In this document: piece by piece, positions 47,359-62,008 of the stretch
How positions within the stretch are numbered: the first letter of the stretch is position 1
Layout of the letters: every line of letters begins with the position of its first letter
Origin: Aquibium sp. ELW1220
Lineage (GTDB): Bacteria; Pseudomonadota; Alphaproteobacteria; Rhizobiales; Rhizobiaceae
Assembly: GCF_030398385.1 (NCBI RefSeq)
Contig: NZ_JAOAOQ010000023.1
Location: forward strand, 24,836-88,835
Direction of reading: 5' to 3'
Length of the DNA stretch: 64,000 bases
Program-made: the position numbers and the translations under genes
The notes under the pieces: model-generated
Told to the model about the DNA's origin: nothing
Database searches by the model: none
Seen by the model: only the letters and a program-made list of their open reading frames with translations

Positions 47359-48000
47359 ATGCCGCGCTACGTCGCCATCGTCGGGAACGGCCCTCTGGGC
47401 GATCTCGACGGCAGGGAGATCGACGGGGCCGATTTCGTCATGCGCTTCAATTTCCCGCCCTATGGACCGGAGCGGGGCGGGAACCGGACCGACATGATGG
47501 TGCTCGTCAATTCGGGAAAACTCCTCGGCCTCTGGTTCAGGGACCCTGCCTTCCTGAGCAACGTCTACATCCGGGGCGCACGGCGGGTGATCCTCCCCTG
47601 GCATCCCGACGCGATCCGTCGGTGGCACCCGACGCCGAAGTTCCGCGAGCGGGTGGAGAGGCGGATCGTCACGCGGAAGGAGCACTGGACTAGGCAAGCC
47701 TTCGAGCGCTTCGGCCGCATGGGAAAGGAAGTCTCCCTCCTGCCCGCATCGCTGGCCGCCCAGTGCTTCGAGGACCTGCAGCTGGCCGCAACGGACTGGC
47801 GCATCCCCAGCACCGGCTTCCTCGGGATCCGCCACGCCCTGCATTCCTTCCCGGACCACCCCCTCAGGCTCTTCGGATTTATCTGGGAGGGCTGGGAGGG
47901 GCACGACTGGGCGGCCGAGCGGACCTGGCTCGCCCGGCAGGGGAGGGTACGGATGCCGGGGGAGGGGAACGGGCAGGTGGAGGCGGCGGTTCGCGGGTGA
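47359..48000 (+). CDS. GT29-type (sialyltransferase-like) glycosyltransferase
   Basis: A 213-residue protein. RYVAIVGNGPLGDLDGREID followed by GADFVMRFNFPPYG and GNRTDMMVLVNSGKL matches the sialylmotif-L region of family GT29 glycosyltransferases, found in animals and sporadically in bacteria. The later STGFLGIRHALHSFP and ending WEGHDWAAERTWLARQG match motif S and the conserved C-terminal His/Glu region. It would transfer a sugar to a glycan or surface polymer; acceptor unknown. ATG 47359 is chosen since the domain begins there; the frame opens at 47101. Confidence 0.8.
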   Translation: MPRYVAIVGNGPLGDLDGREIDGADFVMRFNFPPYGPERGGNRTDMMVLVNSGKLLGLWFRDPAFLSNVYIRGARRVILPWHPDAIRRWHPTPKFRERVERRIVTRKEHWTRQAFERFGRMGKEVSLLPASLAAQCFEDLQLAATDWRIPSTGFLGIRHALHSFPDHPLRLFGFIWEGWEGHDWAAERTWLARQGRVRMPGEGNGQVEAAVRG

Positions 48001-48119
48001 TTGGCGCAGGGCCGGGTCAAACAGGCATCAAGCGGCGGCCGGAGTAGGACCGGAAGCCAGAACGCTGGCCGTGCGGCCATCGCGAAGAAACGGCGGCAGA
48101 TCGGCGGGATCGCTCCTTG

Positions 48120-48428
48120 CTATGCCGCCTTCGCCAAGGGCTTGGCACGTTCCACCCGCGCCCGCTCGTCGGGCGAATTCATGACGTTCCACAGGTCGCT
48201 GCGGCGCTGCGTGTTCAGCCAGAAGTCCGGGCTGTTGCCGAATACCCGTGCCAGAATGAGCGCCGTCGCTGCCGTGACGTTACGCCGGTCATTGCACAGT
48301 TCGTTTACATGCTTGCGCTGCACGCCCATCGCCTCGGCCAGCGCGGCCTGCGTCAGGCCGAGCGGCTGCATGAACTCTTCCGTCAGGATTTCGCCGACCG
48401 AGGCCGGTTTGCGTGTGGTCATCAACAT
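48120..48428 (-). CDS. higA: HigA-type antitoxin
   Basis: A 102-residue HTH protein. PASVGEILTEEFMQPLGLTQ, ALAEAMGVQRKHVNELCNDR and NTQRRSDLWN are typical of the HigA/VapI antitoxin family. It neutralises the toxin and represses the operon. ATG 48428 with GAGGTG upstream. It lies 9 bases after the higB stop, toxin first, as is normal for higBA. Confidence 0.92.
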   Translation of the reverse strand: MLMTTRKPASVGEILTEEFMQPLGLTQAALAEAMGVQRKHVNELCNDRRNVTAATALILARVFGNSPDFWLNTQRRSDLWNVMNSPDERARVERAKPLAKAA

Positions 48429-48437
48429 GGCGTCACC

Positions 48438-48734
48438 TCATCGATAGCTATGGTCGTCGAGATAGACATCCGACGCCTCGCCGCGACCGCCGTCCCATCG
48501 GAAGACCAGCCGCCATTGCTTGTTGACGCGGATCGAATGCAGGCCGTCGAGCGTGCTGCGGAGCTTCTCGAAATGGTTGCCGGGCGGCACGCGCAAATCC
48601 TGATCCGTGACTGCATCGTCGATCATCTGGAGCTTGCGGAACAACCGGCTTTCGAGATCGGACGGAATGTTGCGGGAGTGGATATCCTCCACGAAAAAGG
48701 CCCGCAGCCATTCGTCCCGAAACCCGACGATCAT
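48438..48734 (-). CDS. higB: HigB-type RNase toxin
   Basis: A 98-residue RelE-superfamily toxin: MIVGFRDEWLRAFFVEDIHS, then LRKLQMIDDAVTDQDLRV-like helix, RSTLDGLHSIRVNKQWRLVF and VYLDDHSYR at the end. It cuts mRNA on the ribosome. It is the first gene of a two-gene operon with higA. Confidence 0.92.
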   Translation of the reverse strand: MIVGFRDEWLRAFFVEDIHSRNIPSDLESRLFRKLQMIDDAVTDQDLRVPPGNHFEKLRSTLDGLHSIRVNKQWRLVFRWDGGRGEASDVYLDDHSYR

Positions 48735-48857
48735 TCCACGGCTCCAATGGAGGGATTATGTACCACTCTATGGGTCATCCGCCAACTGAGTGATGGCAGC
48801 AGGTTGTGATTCCGTCGGTTTTGCGACGATTCGTTGGAGAGCACGATGCGCCGGACC

Positions 48858-48962
48858 CGGTTCGACAAACGCCGGCGGCTGGAGCCCATCGCCAACATCC
48901 CGCCGGCCGAAGCCGAGGAGCGCTGCCACGCCATGCCGCAAGAGCCGGCCATGGCGGCGTGA
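48858..48962 (+). pseudogene. IS3-family transposase, C-terminal remnant
   Basis: The plus strand reads RRRLEPIANIPPAEAEERCH and ends QEPAMAA at TGA 48960-48962. This is the conserved tail of IS3-family OrfB transposases. The DDE domain and ends are missing. Confidence 0.75.
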
Positions 48963-49148
48963 CCTCTGGCGACACGGCCTCCGGCAAACCCGGGGCGGTT
49001 CAACCTCGAAGATCTCGTTTCGACATTGGCAGAGGGGAAAACGTGGATGCCGGCATTTGTCCGGTTGATTCCGGCGTTCGAGTTATTTCAATAATTGGCC
49101 AGTCACTTCTCATCGGAGGGATGCCTAAACTACGGCATCCTATGGTTC

Positions 49149-50345
49149 ATGCCTGATTCAAATTCGAAGTTCTCGGCCGCCGAGCAAGGGCTTGGATACA
49201 TGTTCCAACCTCGGTTGGCTCTGCTGCAAGCCCTCGATTGTCCTGAGGACTGCCTGGTCTTCATCGAACGCAATGACGATGTGGAGTTCGTCGAGCAGGA
49301 CGGGAAGGTCTCGCTCGGCTCCCTCAAGCATAAGGTTGAGGGAGACAGGCTCACCGACCTTTCGACCGATTTTTGGAAGTCGGTGAGGATCTGGCTTGTG
49401 AACTTTAAGAGGACCGGCCGGACGGCATCGAAGGCACGATATCAGCTCCTAACCACAGCCGAGGTCTCGGCCGGGTCATTCCTTACCCAGTTTGAGGATT
49501 TCGAAGCCGACGGCGAACGGAGGGCGCACGATGCGGGCGCGGCGTTGGCGATGAGCAGGTCCGAACTCATCGGAGAGATCAGGGACGAACTGGCGGACCT
49601 TGATGGTGACGAACTCGCCGACTTCTATTCGAGGATCACGATCTTCTCGCGGACGCCCAGGATAAACGACATTCCCGATTTGGTCGGACGCCGTCTGATC
49701 ACCGTACGGAAGGAATTCCGTCAGGCTCTTTTTCAACGTCTGGAAGGATGGTGGATCGACTTGGTAATCCAGACTCTAACCGGCCGGCGCTCGGAACCGA
49801 TCAAGGTCCAGGAACTCCATGATCGGCTGGCAATGCTTGCCGACGACTACAAGATCGACAGCCTTCCCATCGAATTCACCGACAAGCTCCCCGAGGGCCG
49901 CATTGACGCGACCGGGGACAAGCGCCGCTTCGTAGAACAGCTGCGCGCGCTCAACCTGTCCACCGACCGCATCCGTTATGCGATTATCGACTACTATCGT
50001 GCCTTTGAGCAGCGCTCGAGCTGGGCTAGGGCCAATCTTTTGGTCTCTGACGAGATCGAGCGCTATGAAGACAAGCTGGTCGAGGAGTGGGGTCGCTACA
50101 AGGCGCTCGTCTGCGAGAACATTACCGCAGACAGCAAGGACGAAGTCTGTATCAGCGCTGGGCGCGAACTCTACCGATGGGCCGAGCAATCGACGGGGCA
50201 ACTTCGGATACGCGAGAAGGTGGCCGAGCAATACGTCGTGCGAGGGACATTTCACATCCTGGCTAACGGCATCCCCGCGCCACGCGTCCATTGGCACCCT
50301 CGTTTCCTCGAGCGCCTGGCCAAGGCGTTGGGAGTAGCGGCATGA
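49149..50345 (+). CDS. ABC-three-component (ABC-3C) system, C-terminal-domain component
   Basis: A 398-residue protein beginning SNSKFSAAEQGLGYMFQPRL, and containing SLKHKVEGDRLTDLSTDFWK and VRIWLVNF, hallmark blocks of the ABC-3C "CTD" or effector-type protein. Its fate in the system is not proven. ATG 49149 was chosen from where family similarity begins; no good Shine-Dalgarno is seen. The stop overlaps the next start (ATGA). It forms an operon with the middle component and the DUF3732 ATPase. Confidence 0.85.
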   Translation: MPDSNSKFSAAEQGLGYMFQPRLALLQALDCPEDCLVFIERNDDVEFVEQDGKVSLGSLKHKVEGDRLTDLSTDFWKSVRIWLVNFKRTGRTASKARYQLLTTAEVSAGSFLTQFEDFEADGERRAHDAGAALAMSRSELIGEIRDELADLDGDELADFYSRITIFSRTPRINDIPDLVGRRLITVRKEFRQALFQRLEGWWIDLVIQTLTGRRSEPIKVQELHDRLAMLADDYKIDSLPIEFTDKLPEGRIDATGDKRRFVEQLRALNLSTDRIRYAIIDYYRAFEQRSSWARANLLVSDEIERYEDKLVEEWGRYKALVCENITADSKDEVCISAGRELYRWAEQSTGQLRIREKVAEQYVVRGTFHILANGIPAPRVHWHPRFLERLAKALGVAA

Positions 50346-50830
50346 AGCCCTGGAGCCAACGTCCGATCGAAATCCGGAACCTGTTCAACCCTGCGTTCTG
50401 CGGCCTCCTGATGCACAGGGCCATAATGGGTTTCAGGGACAAGGATGCAAGGGGAATGCCGTTTTCGCTTTCCCTGTTGATCCTTCCCCTGTGCCTGCAC
50501 CAAGGTTCGCGCGAGATATTGAAGGCGGGCAACAAGAGTTACCTACTCAAAGTTGTCGCCGAGCATCCCGAACTCCTCGTCGGCTTTGCCGGTCGATGCA
50601 CCGACACGCTGCCCTTCACGCTCGAAGGATTGGGCGTTCTTATGCAATACCAGGCACTGTCCGTGGATGACGAAGGCCGTCTTCTTCCTGGCCAGGTAAA
50701 AGTAATTGCTGCCGTGAACGGAAGCGACGAGACTAAGGCCTGCCAACGCGTCGCTGCCTATCTCGGCAAGCAGTTCGCCCTTATAGGCGACCGGGGAACC
50801 ATCTACACAACTCTGGGCATTCGGCCATGA
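50342..50830 (+). CDS. ABC-3C system middle component
   Basis: A 162-residue protein (WSQRPIEIRNLFNPAFCGLL, then AIMGFRDKDARGMPFSLSLL), typical of the small middle component that is always encoded between the ABC-3C effector and the ATPase. The conserved E-x-R-x-L-x-N-P-A-F pattern is present. Its role is probably to link the other two proteins. It overlaps both neighbours by four bases. Confidence 0.85.
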   Translation: MKPWSQRPIEIRNLFNPAFCGLLMHRAIMGFRDKDARGMPFSLSLLILPLCLHQGSREILKAGNKSYLLKVVAEHPELLVGFAGRCTDTLPFTLEGLGVLMQYQALSVDDEGRLLPGQVKVIAAVNGSDETKACQRVAAYLGKQFALIGDRGTIYTTLGIRP

Positions 50831-52773
50831 AGATCAAGTCGATCCATATCTACAGCCTGGACGGGCGTCGGCGGGACGTGACGTTTAATGACGGGCTCAA
50901 TGTCATCACAGGTCGGTCGTCCACCGGCAAGTCCGCTCTCTCCGACATCATCGAATACTGCATGGGACGATCGACGTTCAACGTCCCGGAAGGAATCATC
51001 CGCGACCGGGTGGTATGGTTCGCGGTGATCTATCGTTTCGCGGGGGAAGAAGTGCTGGTGGCCAAACCCGCTCCTTTGGCGGGGGCGCAAAGCTTGAGCA
51101 CGGCCATGATACGGCGAGGCGCAAAGGTGAGTGCGCCGGTCCTCACCGACCTGGCGGTCAACGACAGCGATGAAGGCGTGGTCGCGCTACTGACCCAACT
51201 GCTGGGGATTCAGGAGAATACGACGGACGTCCCGCTCGAGAGTAGCCGTGTGAGCTTCGATGCCAACGTCAAACATACCTTTTACTACCTGTTCCAGAAG
51301 CAAGGACTCGTAACCAACAAGGACCAGCTTTTCTATCGCCAGAACGAGCCGCAGCAGCCCCAGGCCATAAAGGACACGCTTCCAATACTACTCGGCGTTT
51401 CCGGTCGGGACAAGTATACTCTTGAATCCCAATTGCGGATTGCCCAACGCGAACTGCGGCTGAATGCAAAACTCCTGCAGCAGGCCAGAGAGGCGATCGA
51501 CAATTCCGAAGAACGTGCGATTGGCTTGATTTCCGAGGCTCGTGCGGTGGAGATTCCACTGGGAGACGATGCGACCAACGTTGTTGGCTTGCTGAGGAAG
51601 GCATTGGAGTGGCAACCGACTCCGATACCGGAGGATGACGGCGCGAGGGTTTCGACGATCGAAAGAGACCTGCTTGACCTGCGGTACCAGCGGCGAGAAG
51701 TTCAGCGCCGTATCGAGGGCGCGCAGCAATTCTCACAACGGTCCAAAGGTTTCGAGGTCGAGGCCAGCGAGCAACGCGACCGCCTCAAATCCATCCGTGC
51801 CTTGCCGAGAAACGGCGAGACCGGCGAGTGGCAATGGCCGTTTGCGCGAGTTGATCTCGGCATGGATACACCGATCGCGAAGGCCCTTCTAATCGAACTG
51901 GAATCTCTGAATGACGAGCTCCTCGCCGTCACTAGCGAGCGACCGGCGCTTGCCTCTTATCTCTCGAGCCAGGAAAGGGAGCTTTCCGAGATCGCCGACA
52001 AGATTCGGGTCAAGGAATTGGAGCTGTCCTCGGCGATCTCATCGAGCGAGATGGCCACGACTCTGGGCAACAGGAACACGGCCGCGTCGCGTGTAGTGGG
52101 TCGTATAAGCCTTTTTCTTGAACAGCTCGTCCCGAACACGGAACTAATACGACTGCAAACAGAGGAGCGACGCCTCAGGGCCAGGGTCGCCGATCTCGAA
52201 GAGCGACTGGGAGCAGATGATTCCGACACCCGTCTGATTTCTACGTTGAGCAATATCGGCCTGCATATGTCAGGTTATATCTCTGCCTTGGGCGGAGAGT
52301 TCGCCGAGTTCCCCGCGCGCCTCGATCTTCATCACCTGACCGTAGTGATCGACCGTCCCGGCCGGCCGATATACATGAGCCGTACCGGCGGTGGGGAGAA
52401 CCATCTCGCTTACCACTTGGCGGCTCTCCTCTCGCTCCACCGTTTCGCAGCGACCTACGGCCACCCAATTCCACGATTCCTTCTAATCGACCAACCTAGC
52501 CAGGTCTATTTCCCGTCCGATGCTTCCTATGAAGCGGCGGGAGGCTCGGTCGACGAAACCGAACGCCAGGAAGACGCGGATCTGGGGGCAGTCCGAAGGC
52601 TTTTCGAGGCGCTCCATAAATTTGCTACGGAAGACGCACCAGGCTTCCAACTGATCGTCACCGAGCACGCGAATTTGCGTGAAGACTGGTTTCAACGATC
52701 CCTTGTCGAGCCGTCTTGGTCCAAGCCGCCGGCGTTGGTGCCGGAAAACTGGCCGGACATCCCGCTGCAGTAG
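50827..52773 (+). CDS. ABC-3C system ATPase (DUF3732)
   Basis: A 648-residue RecN/SMC-like ABC ATPase. MKIKSIHIYSLDGRRRDVTF leads to Walker A NVITGRSSTGKSALSDIIEY at residues about 25-44. A long coiled coil (about 190-460) follows, then the signature block SRTGGGENHLAYHLAALLSL at about 517-536 and Walker B PRFLLIDQPSQVYFPSD. It is the DUF3732 class. In ABC-3C systems (predicted conflict systems) it is thought to sense or hold nucleic acid. All three genes are intact. Confidence 0.92.
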   Translation: MKIKSIHIYSLDGRRRDVTFNDGLNVITGRSSTGKSALSDIIEYCMGRSTFNVPEGIIRDRVVWFAVIYRFAGEEVLVAKPAPLAGAQSLSTAMIRRGAKVSAPVLTDLAVNDSDEGVVALLTQLLGIQENTTDVPLESSRVSFDANVKHTFYYLFQKQGLVTNKDQLFYRQNEPQQPQAIKDTLPILLGVSGRDKYTLESQLRIAQRELRLNAKLLQQAREAIDNSEERAIGLISEARAVEIPLGDDATNVVGLLRKALEWQPTPIPEDDGARVSTIERDLLDLRYQRREVQRRIEGAQQFSQRSKGFEVEASEQRDRLKSIRALPRNGETGEWQWPFARVDLGMDTPIAKALLIELESLNDELLAVTSERPALASYLSSQERELSEIADKIRVKELELSSAISSSEMATTLGNRNTAASRVVGRISLFLEQLVPNTELIRLQTEERRLRARVADLEERLGADDSDTRLISTLSNIGLHMSGYISALGGEFAEFPARLDLHHLTVVIDRPGRPIYMSRTGGGENHLAYHLAALLSLHRFAATYGHPIPRFLLIDQPSQVYFPSDASYEAAGGSVDETERQEDADLGAVRRLFEALHKFATEDAPGFQLIVTEHANLREDWFQRSLVEPSWSKPPALVPENWPDIPLQ

Positions 52774-53013
52774 TAGCAGTCGCGTCCGCCCTGCCTATTC
52801 ACGGCAAAGCCTCATAAAGGTCAGATACCAGGAATCCATTTCGCGTCTGCTCACGCCACCCTCACCCCCACCCCCCGCCCCTCTTTTCCCCATCCCCCCT
52901 CCACAACATCATTTGCAATCCCGACCATTGCGACTAGCATGGTCCCGGGAGGAAGGCTGGAGACCTGGGCGGGGTCGGCGTGAGGCGTCGTCCCGCATGG
53001 CGAAGGGACCGAC

Positions 53014-55482
<2,469 letters not shown>

Positions 55483-55644
55483 GCCGGCCAGCCACCGTCA
55501 ATTTCGGGCGGAACGTTCGCCCGACCGCACCCGTTGCACCGTCCTTCGTCGACCGGCGGGGCATGGCGCAGGGCCGTGCGTTCCTGCTACTGGTTTCGAC
55601 ATGCATGCACGCCGCGGGCGACGCGGCGGGAGAGGGGAGGAACC

Positions 55645-56904
55645 ATGGCAGAACAACGGATCCAGCCGCTGGCGCGTGACGCGATGGCCTATGTGCTGGC
55701 GGGCGGCCGCGGCAGCCGCCTGAAGGAACTGACCGACACCCGCGCCAAGCCCGCCGTCTATTTCGGCGGCAAGACCCGCATCATCGACTTCGCGCTGTCG
55801 AACGCGCTCAATTCGGGCATCCGCCGCATCGGGGTCGCCACCCAGTACAAGGCGCATTCGCTGATCCGCCACCTGCAGCGCGGCTGGAACTTCTTCCGCC
55901 CGGAGCGCAACGAGAGCTTCGACATCCTGCCGGCCAGCCAGCGCGTCTCGGAGACGCAATGGTACGAGGGAACGGCCGATGCGGTGTTCCAGAACGCCGA
56001 CATCATCGAGGACTACAATCCGGAGTTCATGGTCATCCTGGCCGGCGACCACATCTACAAGATGGACTACGAGCCGATGCTGCGCGAACACGTGGAGTCC
56101 GGCGCGGACGTCACGATCGGCTGCCTCGAGGTGCCGCGCATGGAGGCGACCGGGTTCGGCGTCATGCATGTCGACGAGCACGACATGGTCGTCTCCTTCA
56201 TCGAGAAGCCCGCCGATCCGCCCGGCATCCCGGACAAGCCCGATTTCGCTCTCGCCTCGATGGGCATCTACGTCTTCCGCACCAAGTTCCTGATGGAGGA
56301 ACTGCGCCGCGACGCCGCGACGCCGGGTTCGAGCCGTGACTTCGGCAAGGACCTGATCCCGCACATCGTCAGGCACGGCAAGGCGCTGGCGCACCGCTTC
56401 TCCAAGTCCTGCGTCCGCTCGACCTTCGAAGGAGAGGCCTACTGGCGCGACGTCGGCACGATCGACGCCTACTGGGAGGCCAACATCGACCTGACGGCGA
56501 TCACGCCCCAGCTCGACATCTACGACCGCGACTGGCCGATCTGGACCTATGCCGAGATCAAGCCGCCGGCGAAGTTCGTCCATGACGAGGAGGGACGGCG
56601 CGGCTCGGCGGTCTCGTCGCTGGTCGCCGGCGACTGCATCATCTCGGGTGCGGCGCTGCGCAAGTCGCTGATCTTCACCGGCGCCCGGGTGAACTCCTTC
56701 TCGATGCTCGACGAGGCGGTGGTGCTGCCCGACTGCTATGTCGGCCGCAATGCGCGGCTGACCCGCGTGGTGATCGATCGCGGCGTGCGCATCCCCGAAG
56801 GCCTGGTCGTCGGCGAGGATCCGGAAGAGGACGCGCGCCGTTTCCGCCGGACCGAGTCCGGCATCTGCCTGGTGACGCAGTCCATGATCGACAGGCTTGC
56901 ATGA
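55645..56904 (+). CDS. glgC: Glucose-1-phosphate adenylyltransferase
   Basis: A 419-residue enzyme making ADP-glucose. [52 protein letters not shown] and [12 protein letters not shown] are conserved, followed by the beta-helix C-terminal domain ([20 protein letters not shown]). ATG 55645 has AGGGGAGGAA upstream. The gene overlaps the glgA start by four bases. Confidence 0.96.
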   Translation: MAEQRIQPLARDAMAYVLAGGRGSRLKELTDTRAKPAVYFGGKTRIIDFALSNALNSGIRRIGVATQYKAHSLIRHLQRGWNFFRPERNESFDILPASQRVSETQWYEGTADAVFQNADIIEDYNPEFMVILAGDHIYKMDYEPMLREHVESGADVTIGCLEVPRMEATGFGVMHVDEHDMVVSFIEKPADPPGIPDKPDFALASMGIYVFRTKFLMEELRRDAATPGSSRDFGKDLIPHIVRHGKALAHRFSKSCVRSTFEGEAYWRDVGTIDAYWEANIDLTAITPQLDIYDRDWPIWTYAEIKPPAKFVHDEEGRRGSAVSSLVAGDCIISGAALRKSLIFTGARVNSFSMLDEAVVLPDCYVGRNARLTRVVIDRGVRIPEGLVVGEDPEEDARRFRRTESGICLVTQSMIDRLA

Positions 56905-58337
56905 ACATCCTCTCCGTCGCCTCCGAGATCTATCCGATCGTCAAGACCGGCGGTCTGGCGGACGTGACGGGCGCCCTGCCGGGCGCGCTCGCCGCGCATG
57001 GCATGCCGATGCGCACGCTGGTGCCCGGCTACCGGACGGTGATGGCGGCACTCGGCGGCGGCCGCAGGGTCGTCCGGTCCTATCCTGAATTCTATGGCGG
57101 GCCGGCCGCGATACTGGCAGCGGAAGCGGCCGGGCTCGATCTCTTCGTCCTTGATGCGCCGCATCTCTTCGACCGCCCGGGCGCGCCCTATGGCGACGGC
57201 ACCGACTTCGACGACAACTGGCGCCGCTTCGCCGCCCTCGGCAAGGCCGGGGCCGAGATCGCCGAGCATGGCGGCGACGGCTTCCTGCCCGACCTCGTCC
57301 ATGCGCATGACTGGCAGGCGGCGATGACGATCGCCTACATGCGCTACGCCAACGCGCGTTCGGTGCCGACGGTGATGACCGTCCACAACCTCGCCTTCCA
57401 GGGGCAGTTCCCGGCGTCGATCTTTCCGCTGCTCGGCCTGCCCGACGCGGCGATGAGCGTCGACGGCGTCGAGTATTACGGCGGGGTCGGTTTCCTGAAG
57501 GCCGGGCTGCAGGGGGCGAGCGCCATCACCACGGTGAGCCCGACCTATGCGCAGGAAATCCGCACGCCGCAATTCGGCATGGGCCTCGACGGGCTGCTCA
57601 ATGCCCGCGCGGCCGACCTGCACGGCATCGTCAACGGCATCGACGTCGACGTGTGGGATCCGCAGACGGACACGCTGCTGCCCGCCCCCTACGGGCCGCG
57701 GACCCTGCAGAAGCGGCAGCGCAACCGGCAGACCGTGGAAGAGCGCTTCGGGCTCGACCAGGACGGCGCGCCGATCCTGACCGTCATCAGCCGCCTGACC
57801 TGGCAGAAGGGCATGGATCTCTTCGCCGAGGTGCTCGACCGCATCGTGGCCGAAGGCGCCAGGGTCGCGGTGCTGGGTTCGGGCGACCATGCGCTGGAAG
57901 GCGCGCTTTTGTCGGCCGCGGCGCGCCATCGCGGCCGGGTCGGCGTCGTCATCGGCTACAGCGAGCCGCTGTCGCACCTGCTGCAGGCCGGCTGCGATGC
58001 CATCCTGGTCCCGTCGCGTTTCGAGCCCTGCGGGCTGACCCAGCTCTACGGCCTGCGCTACGGCTGCGTGCCGATCGTGGCGCGCACCGGCGGGCTGGCC
58101 GACACGATCGTCGACGCCAACGAGGCGGCACTTTCGGCGGGCGTGGCGACCGGGTTCCAGTTCGCGCCGCTGACGGCCGATGCCTTCCTCCAGGCCATCA
58201 GGCGCGCGATGCGCTGCCATCGCGAGCCCTCGGTCTGGGCGACGATCCAGCGCCAGGGCATGAAGGCCGACGTCTCGTGGAACCGCAGCGCGACGCGCTA
58301 TGCCCGGCTGTACGACACCCTCGCCTCGGATGTTTGA
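56901..58337 (+). CDS. glgA: Glycogen synthase (ADP-glucose)
   Basis: A 478-residue GT5 enzyme. The ADP-glucose binding [16 protein letters not shown] near the N-terminus (about 16-31) and [20 protein letters not shown] with the second KTGGL-like [11 protein letters not shown] in the C-terminal domain are clear. It elongates alpha-1,4-glucan chains. It overlaps glgC (ATGA) and ends three bases before pgm. Confidence 0.96.
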   Translation: MNILSVASEIYPIVKTGGLADVTGALPGALAAHGMPMRTLVPGYRTVMAALGGGRRVVRSYPEFYGGPAAILAAEAAGLDLFVLDAPHLFDRPGAPYGDGTDFDDNWRRFAALGKAGAEIAEHGGDGFLPDLVHAHDWQAAMTIAYMRYANARSVPTVMTVHNLAFQGQFPASIFPLLGLPDAAMSVDGVEYYGGVGFLKAGLQGASAITTVSPTYAQEIRTPQFGMGLDGLLNARAADLHGIVNGIDVDVWDPQTDTLLPAPYGPRTLQKRQRNRQTVEERFGLDQDGAPILTVISRLTWQKGMDLFAEVLDRIVAEGARVAVLGSGDHALEGALLSAAARHRGRVGVVIGYSEPLSHLLQAGCDAILVPSRFEPCGLTQLYGLRYGCVPIVARTGGLADTIVDANEAALSAGVATGFQFAPLTADAFLQAIRRAMRCHREPSVWATIQRQGMKADVSWNRSATRYARLYDTLASDV

Positions 58338-59969
<1,632 letters not shown>

Positions 59970-59971
59970 CC

Positions 59972-62008
59972 ATGGCGGACGCGATGCCGGCCGACCCCTG
60001 CGGAGCCGAATGCGTCGATGGCGGCGCGCAGTTCCGCGTCTGGTCGGGCTCGGCGGACAGGGTGTGGCTGTGCGTGTTCGACAACGCGGGCGAGGCCGAG
60101 GTCGCGCGCGTCGAGATGGAGGAGGCTGGCGGCGGCCTTCGCGAGGCCTTCGTCGCGGGCGCCGCGCCCGGCCTACGCTACGGCTTTCGCGCCGATGGCC
60201 GCTTCGACCCGGACCAGGGCTTCTGGCACGATCCCGACAAGCTCCTGATGGACCCCCATGCGCTGGAGATCGACCGGCCCTACCGCTACGCGCCGGAACT
60301 GGGCGCCCGGCGGGGGGAAGGGCGCGACACGGCCCCGCTGATGCCGAAGGCCGTGCTGGCGGGGCCGCTGCCGGAGGTGCCGGCGAGGGCGCCCGTGTTC
60401 CAGCCCGGCGGCTTCGTCTACGAGATCAACGTGCGCGGCTTCACCATGAAGCACCCGGACGTGCCTTCGCCGCTGCGCGGAACCGTTGCGGCACTGGCCC
60501 ATCCGGCCGTGCTCGACCATCTGACGACGCTCGGCGTCGATGCGGTGGAACTGATGCCGGTGACGGCCTGGATCGACGAACGGCATCTGGCGCCGCTCGG
60601 GCTGAAGAACGTCTGGGGCTACAATCCGGTCACCTTCATGGCGCTCGACCCGCGGCTCTGCCCCGGCGGCGTGGCCGAGCTGCGCGAGACGGTGGCGGCG
60701 CTGCGCAGGGCCGGCATCGGCGTCATCCTCGACCTCGTCTTCAACCACACCGGCGAAAGCGACGTCTTCGGCCCGACGCTGTCGCTGCGCGGCCTCGACA
60801 ATCTCTCCTTCTACCGGCACCTGCCCGGCGACCCGCTGGTGCTCGCCAACGACACCGGCTGCGGCAACACCGTCGCCACGCAGCATCCCGAAGCGCACCG
60901 GATGATCCTCGACACGCTCAGGCATTTCGTCACGCGCTTCGGCGTCGACGGCTTCCGCTTCGATCTCGCGCCGGTCCTCGGCCGTGACCATCGCGGCTTC
61001 GATCCGGCGGCGCGCATCTTCGGCGAGATCGCCGCCGACCCCGTGCTGGGCGACCGGGTGCTGATCGCCGAGCCCTGGGACGTCGGGCCCGGCGGCTACC
61101 AGCTCGGCGGCTTCCCGCAGCCGTTCCTCGAATGGAACGACGTCTACCGCGACGACGTGCGCCGCTTCTGGCGCGGCGATGCCGGCCGCGTGCCGTCGCT
61201 GGCGACGCGGCTCGCCGGTTCTTCCGACATCTTTGGCCGCAACGGCTCGACGGGCACGCGCAGCGTCAACTTCATCGCCGCCCATGACGGCATGAGCCTC
61301 GCCGACCTCGTCGCCTACGAGAGGAAGCACAACGAGGCGAACGGCGAGGGCAATCGCGACGGCCACGACGAGAACCTGTCGTGGAACAACGGGGTGGAGG
61401 GCGAGACGGACGATCCGGCGATCCGCAATGCCCGCGCGCGCAATCTGCGGGCGCTGTTGTCGACGCTGTTCCTCTCGCGCGGGACGATCATGCTGACGGC
61501 GGGCGACGAATTCGGCCGCACGCAGCACGGCAACAACAACGCCTATGCCCAGGACAACGGCCTGGCCTGGCTGGACTGGGAAAACCGTAACCGCGACCTG
61601 CAGGCGCATGCCGCCGCGCTGGCAGCACTCCGCCGCAACGTGAAGGCCTTGCGCAAGGCAGGCTTCCTGACCGGAAAGGCGCAGGCGGAAGGCGCGCCGC
61701 CGGACGTAGAATGGCTTTGCGCCGCGGGCCGCCCGCTCGACGAAGCGGGCTGGAACGACGCGGCCAACCGGCGCTTGGCCATGGTTCTGGCGGGCGGCGA
61801 GGACGGACCCCGGCGGGTGGCCCTCCTGGTCAACGGCGATCATGATGCAGCCGTTTTCACCCTGCCGGCCGCCGCGGGCTCAGCCTGGAGCCTCATCGGG
61901 TCCGCGCAGGACGTCGAATTGCGGCCGCACGAGAATGCGATCGTGCTTGCGGGTCGCGCCGCGGCCGTGCTTTGCGAAACCGAGACGTCACGACGGACGG
62001 GGGACTGA
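59972..62008 (+). CDS. glgX: Glycogen debranching enzyme
   Basis: A 678-residue GH13 enzyme. N-terminal CBM48-like domain, then VYEINVRGFTMKHPDVP, VILDLVFNHTGES, the catalytic Asp in GFRFDLAPVLGRD, Glu in IAEPWDVG and HD in FIAAHDGMSLADLV. ATG 59972; 2 bases after pgm. It removes branches after phosphorylase action. The frame is open far upstream, which is a GC artefact. Confidence 0.95.
   Translation: MADAMPADPCGAECVDGGAQFRVWSGSADRVWLCVFDNAGEAEVARVEMEEAGGGLREAFVAGAAPGLRYGFRADGRFDPDQGFWHDPDKLLMDPHALEIDRPYRYAPELGARRGEGRDTAPLMPKAVLAGPLPEVPARAPVFQPGGFVYEINVRGFTMKHPDVPSPLRGTVAALAHPAVLDHLTTLGVDAVELMPVTAWIDERHLAPLGLKNVWGYNPVTFMALDPRLCPGGVAELRETVAALRRAGIGVILDLVFNHTGESDVFGPTLSLRGLDNLSFYRHLPGDPLVLANDTGCGNTVATQHPEAHRMILDTLRHFVTRFGVDGFRFDLAPVLGRDHRGFDPAARIFGEIAADPVLGDRVLIAEPWDVGPGGYQLGGFPQPFLEWNDVYRDDVRRFWRGDAGRVPSLATRLAGSSDIFGRNGSTGTRSVNFIAAHDGMSLADLVAYERKHNEANGEGNRDGHDENLSWNNGVEGETDDPAIRNARARNLRALLSTLFLSRGTIMLTAGDEFGRTQHGNNNAYAQDNGLAWLDWENRNRDLQAHAAALAALRRNVKALRKAGFLTGKAQAEGAPPDVEWLCAAGRPLDEAGWNDAANRRLAMVLAGGEDGPRRVALLVNGDHDAAVFTLPAAAGSAWSLIGSAQDVELRPHENAIVLAGRAAAVLCETETSRRTGD

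Noticed and set aside
49121..49156. A 12-codon upstream ORF overlapping the start of the ABC-3C effector gene
   Set aside because: GGAGGG directly touches its ATG with no spacer, so translation from it is doubtful.
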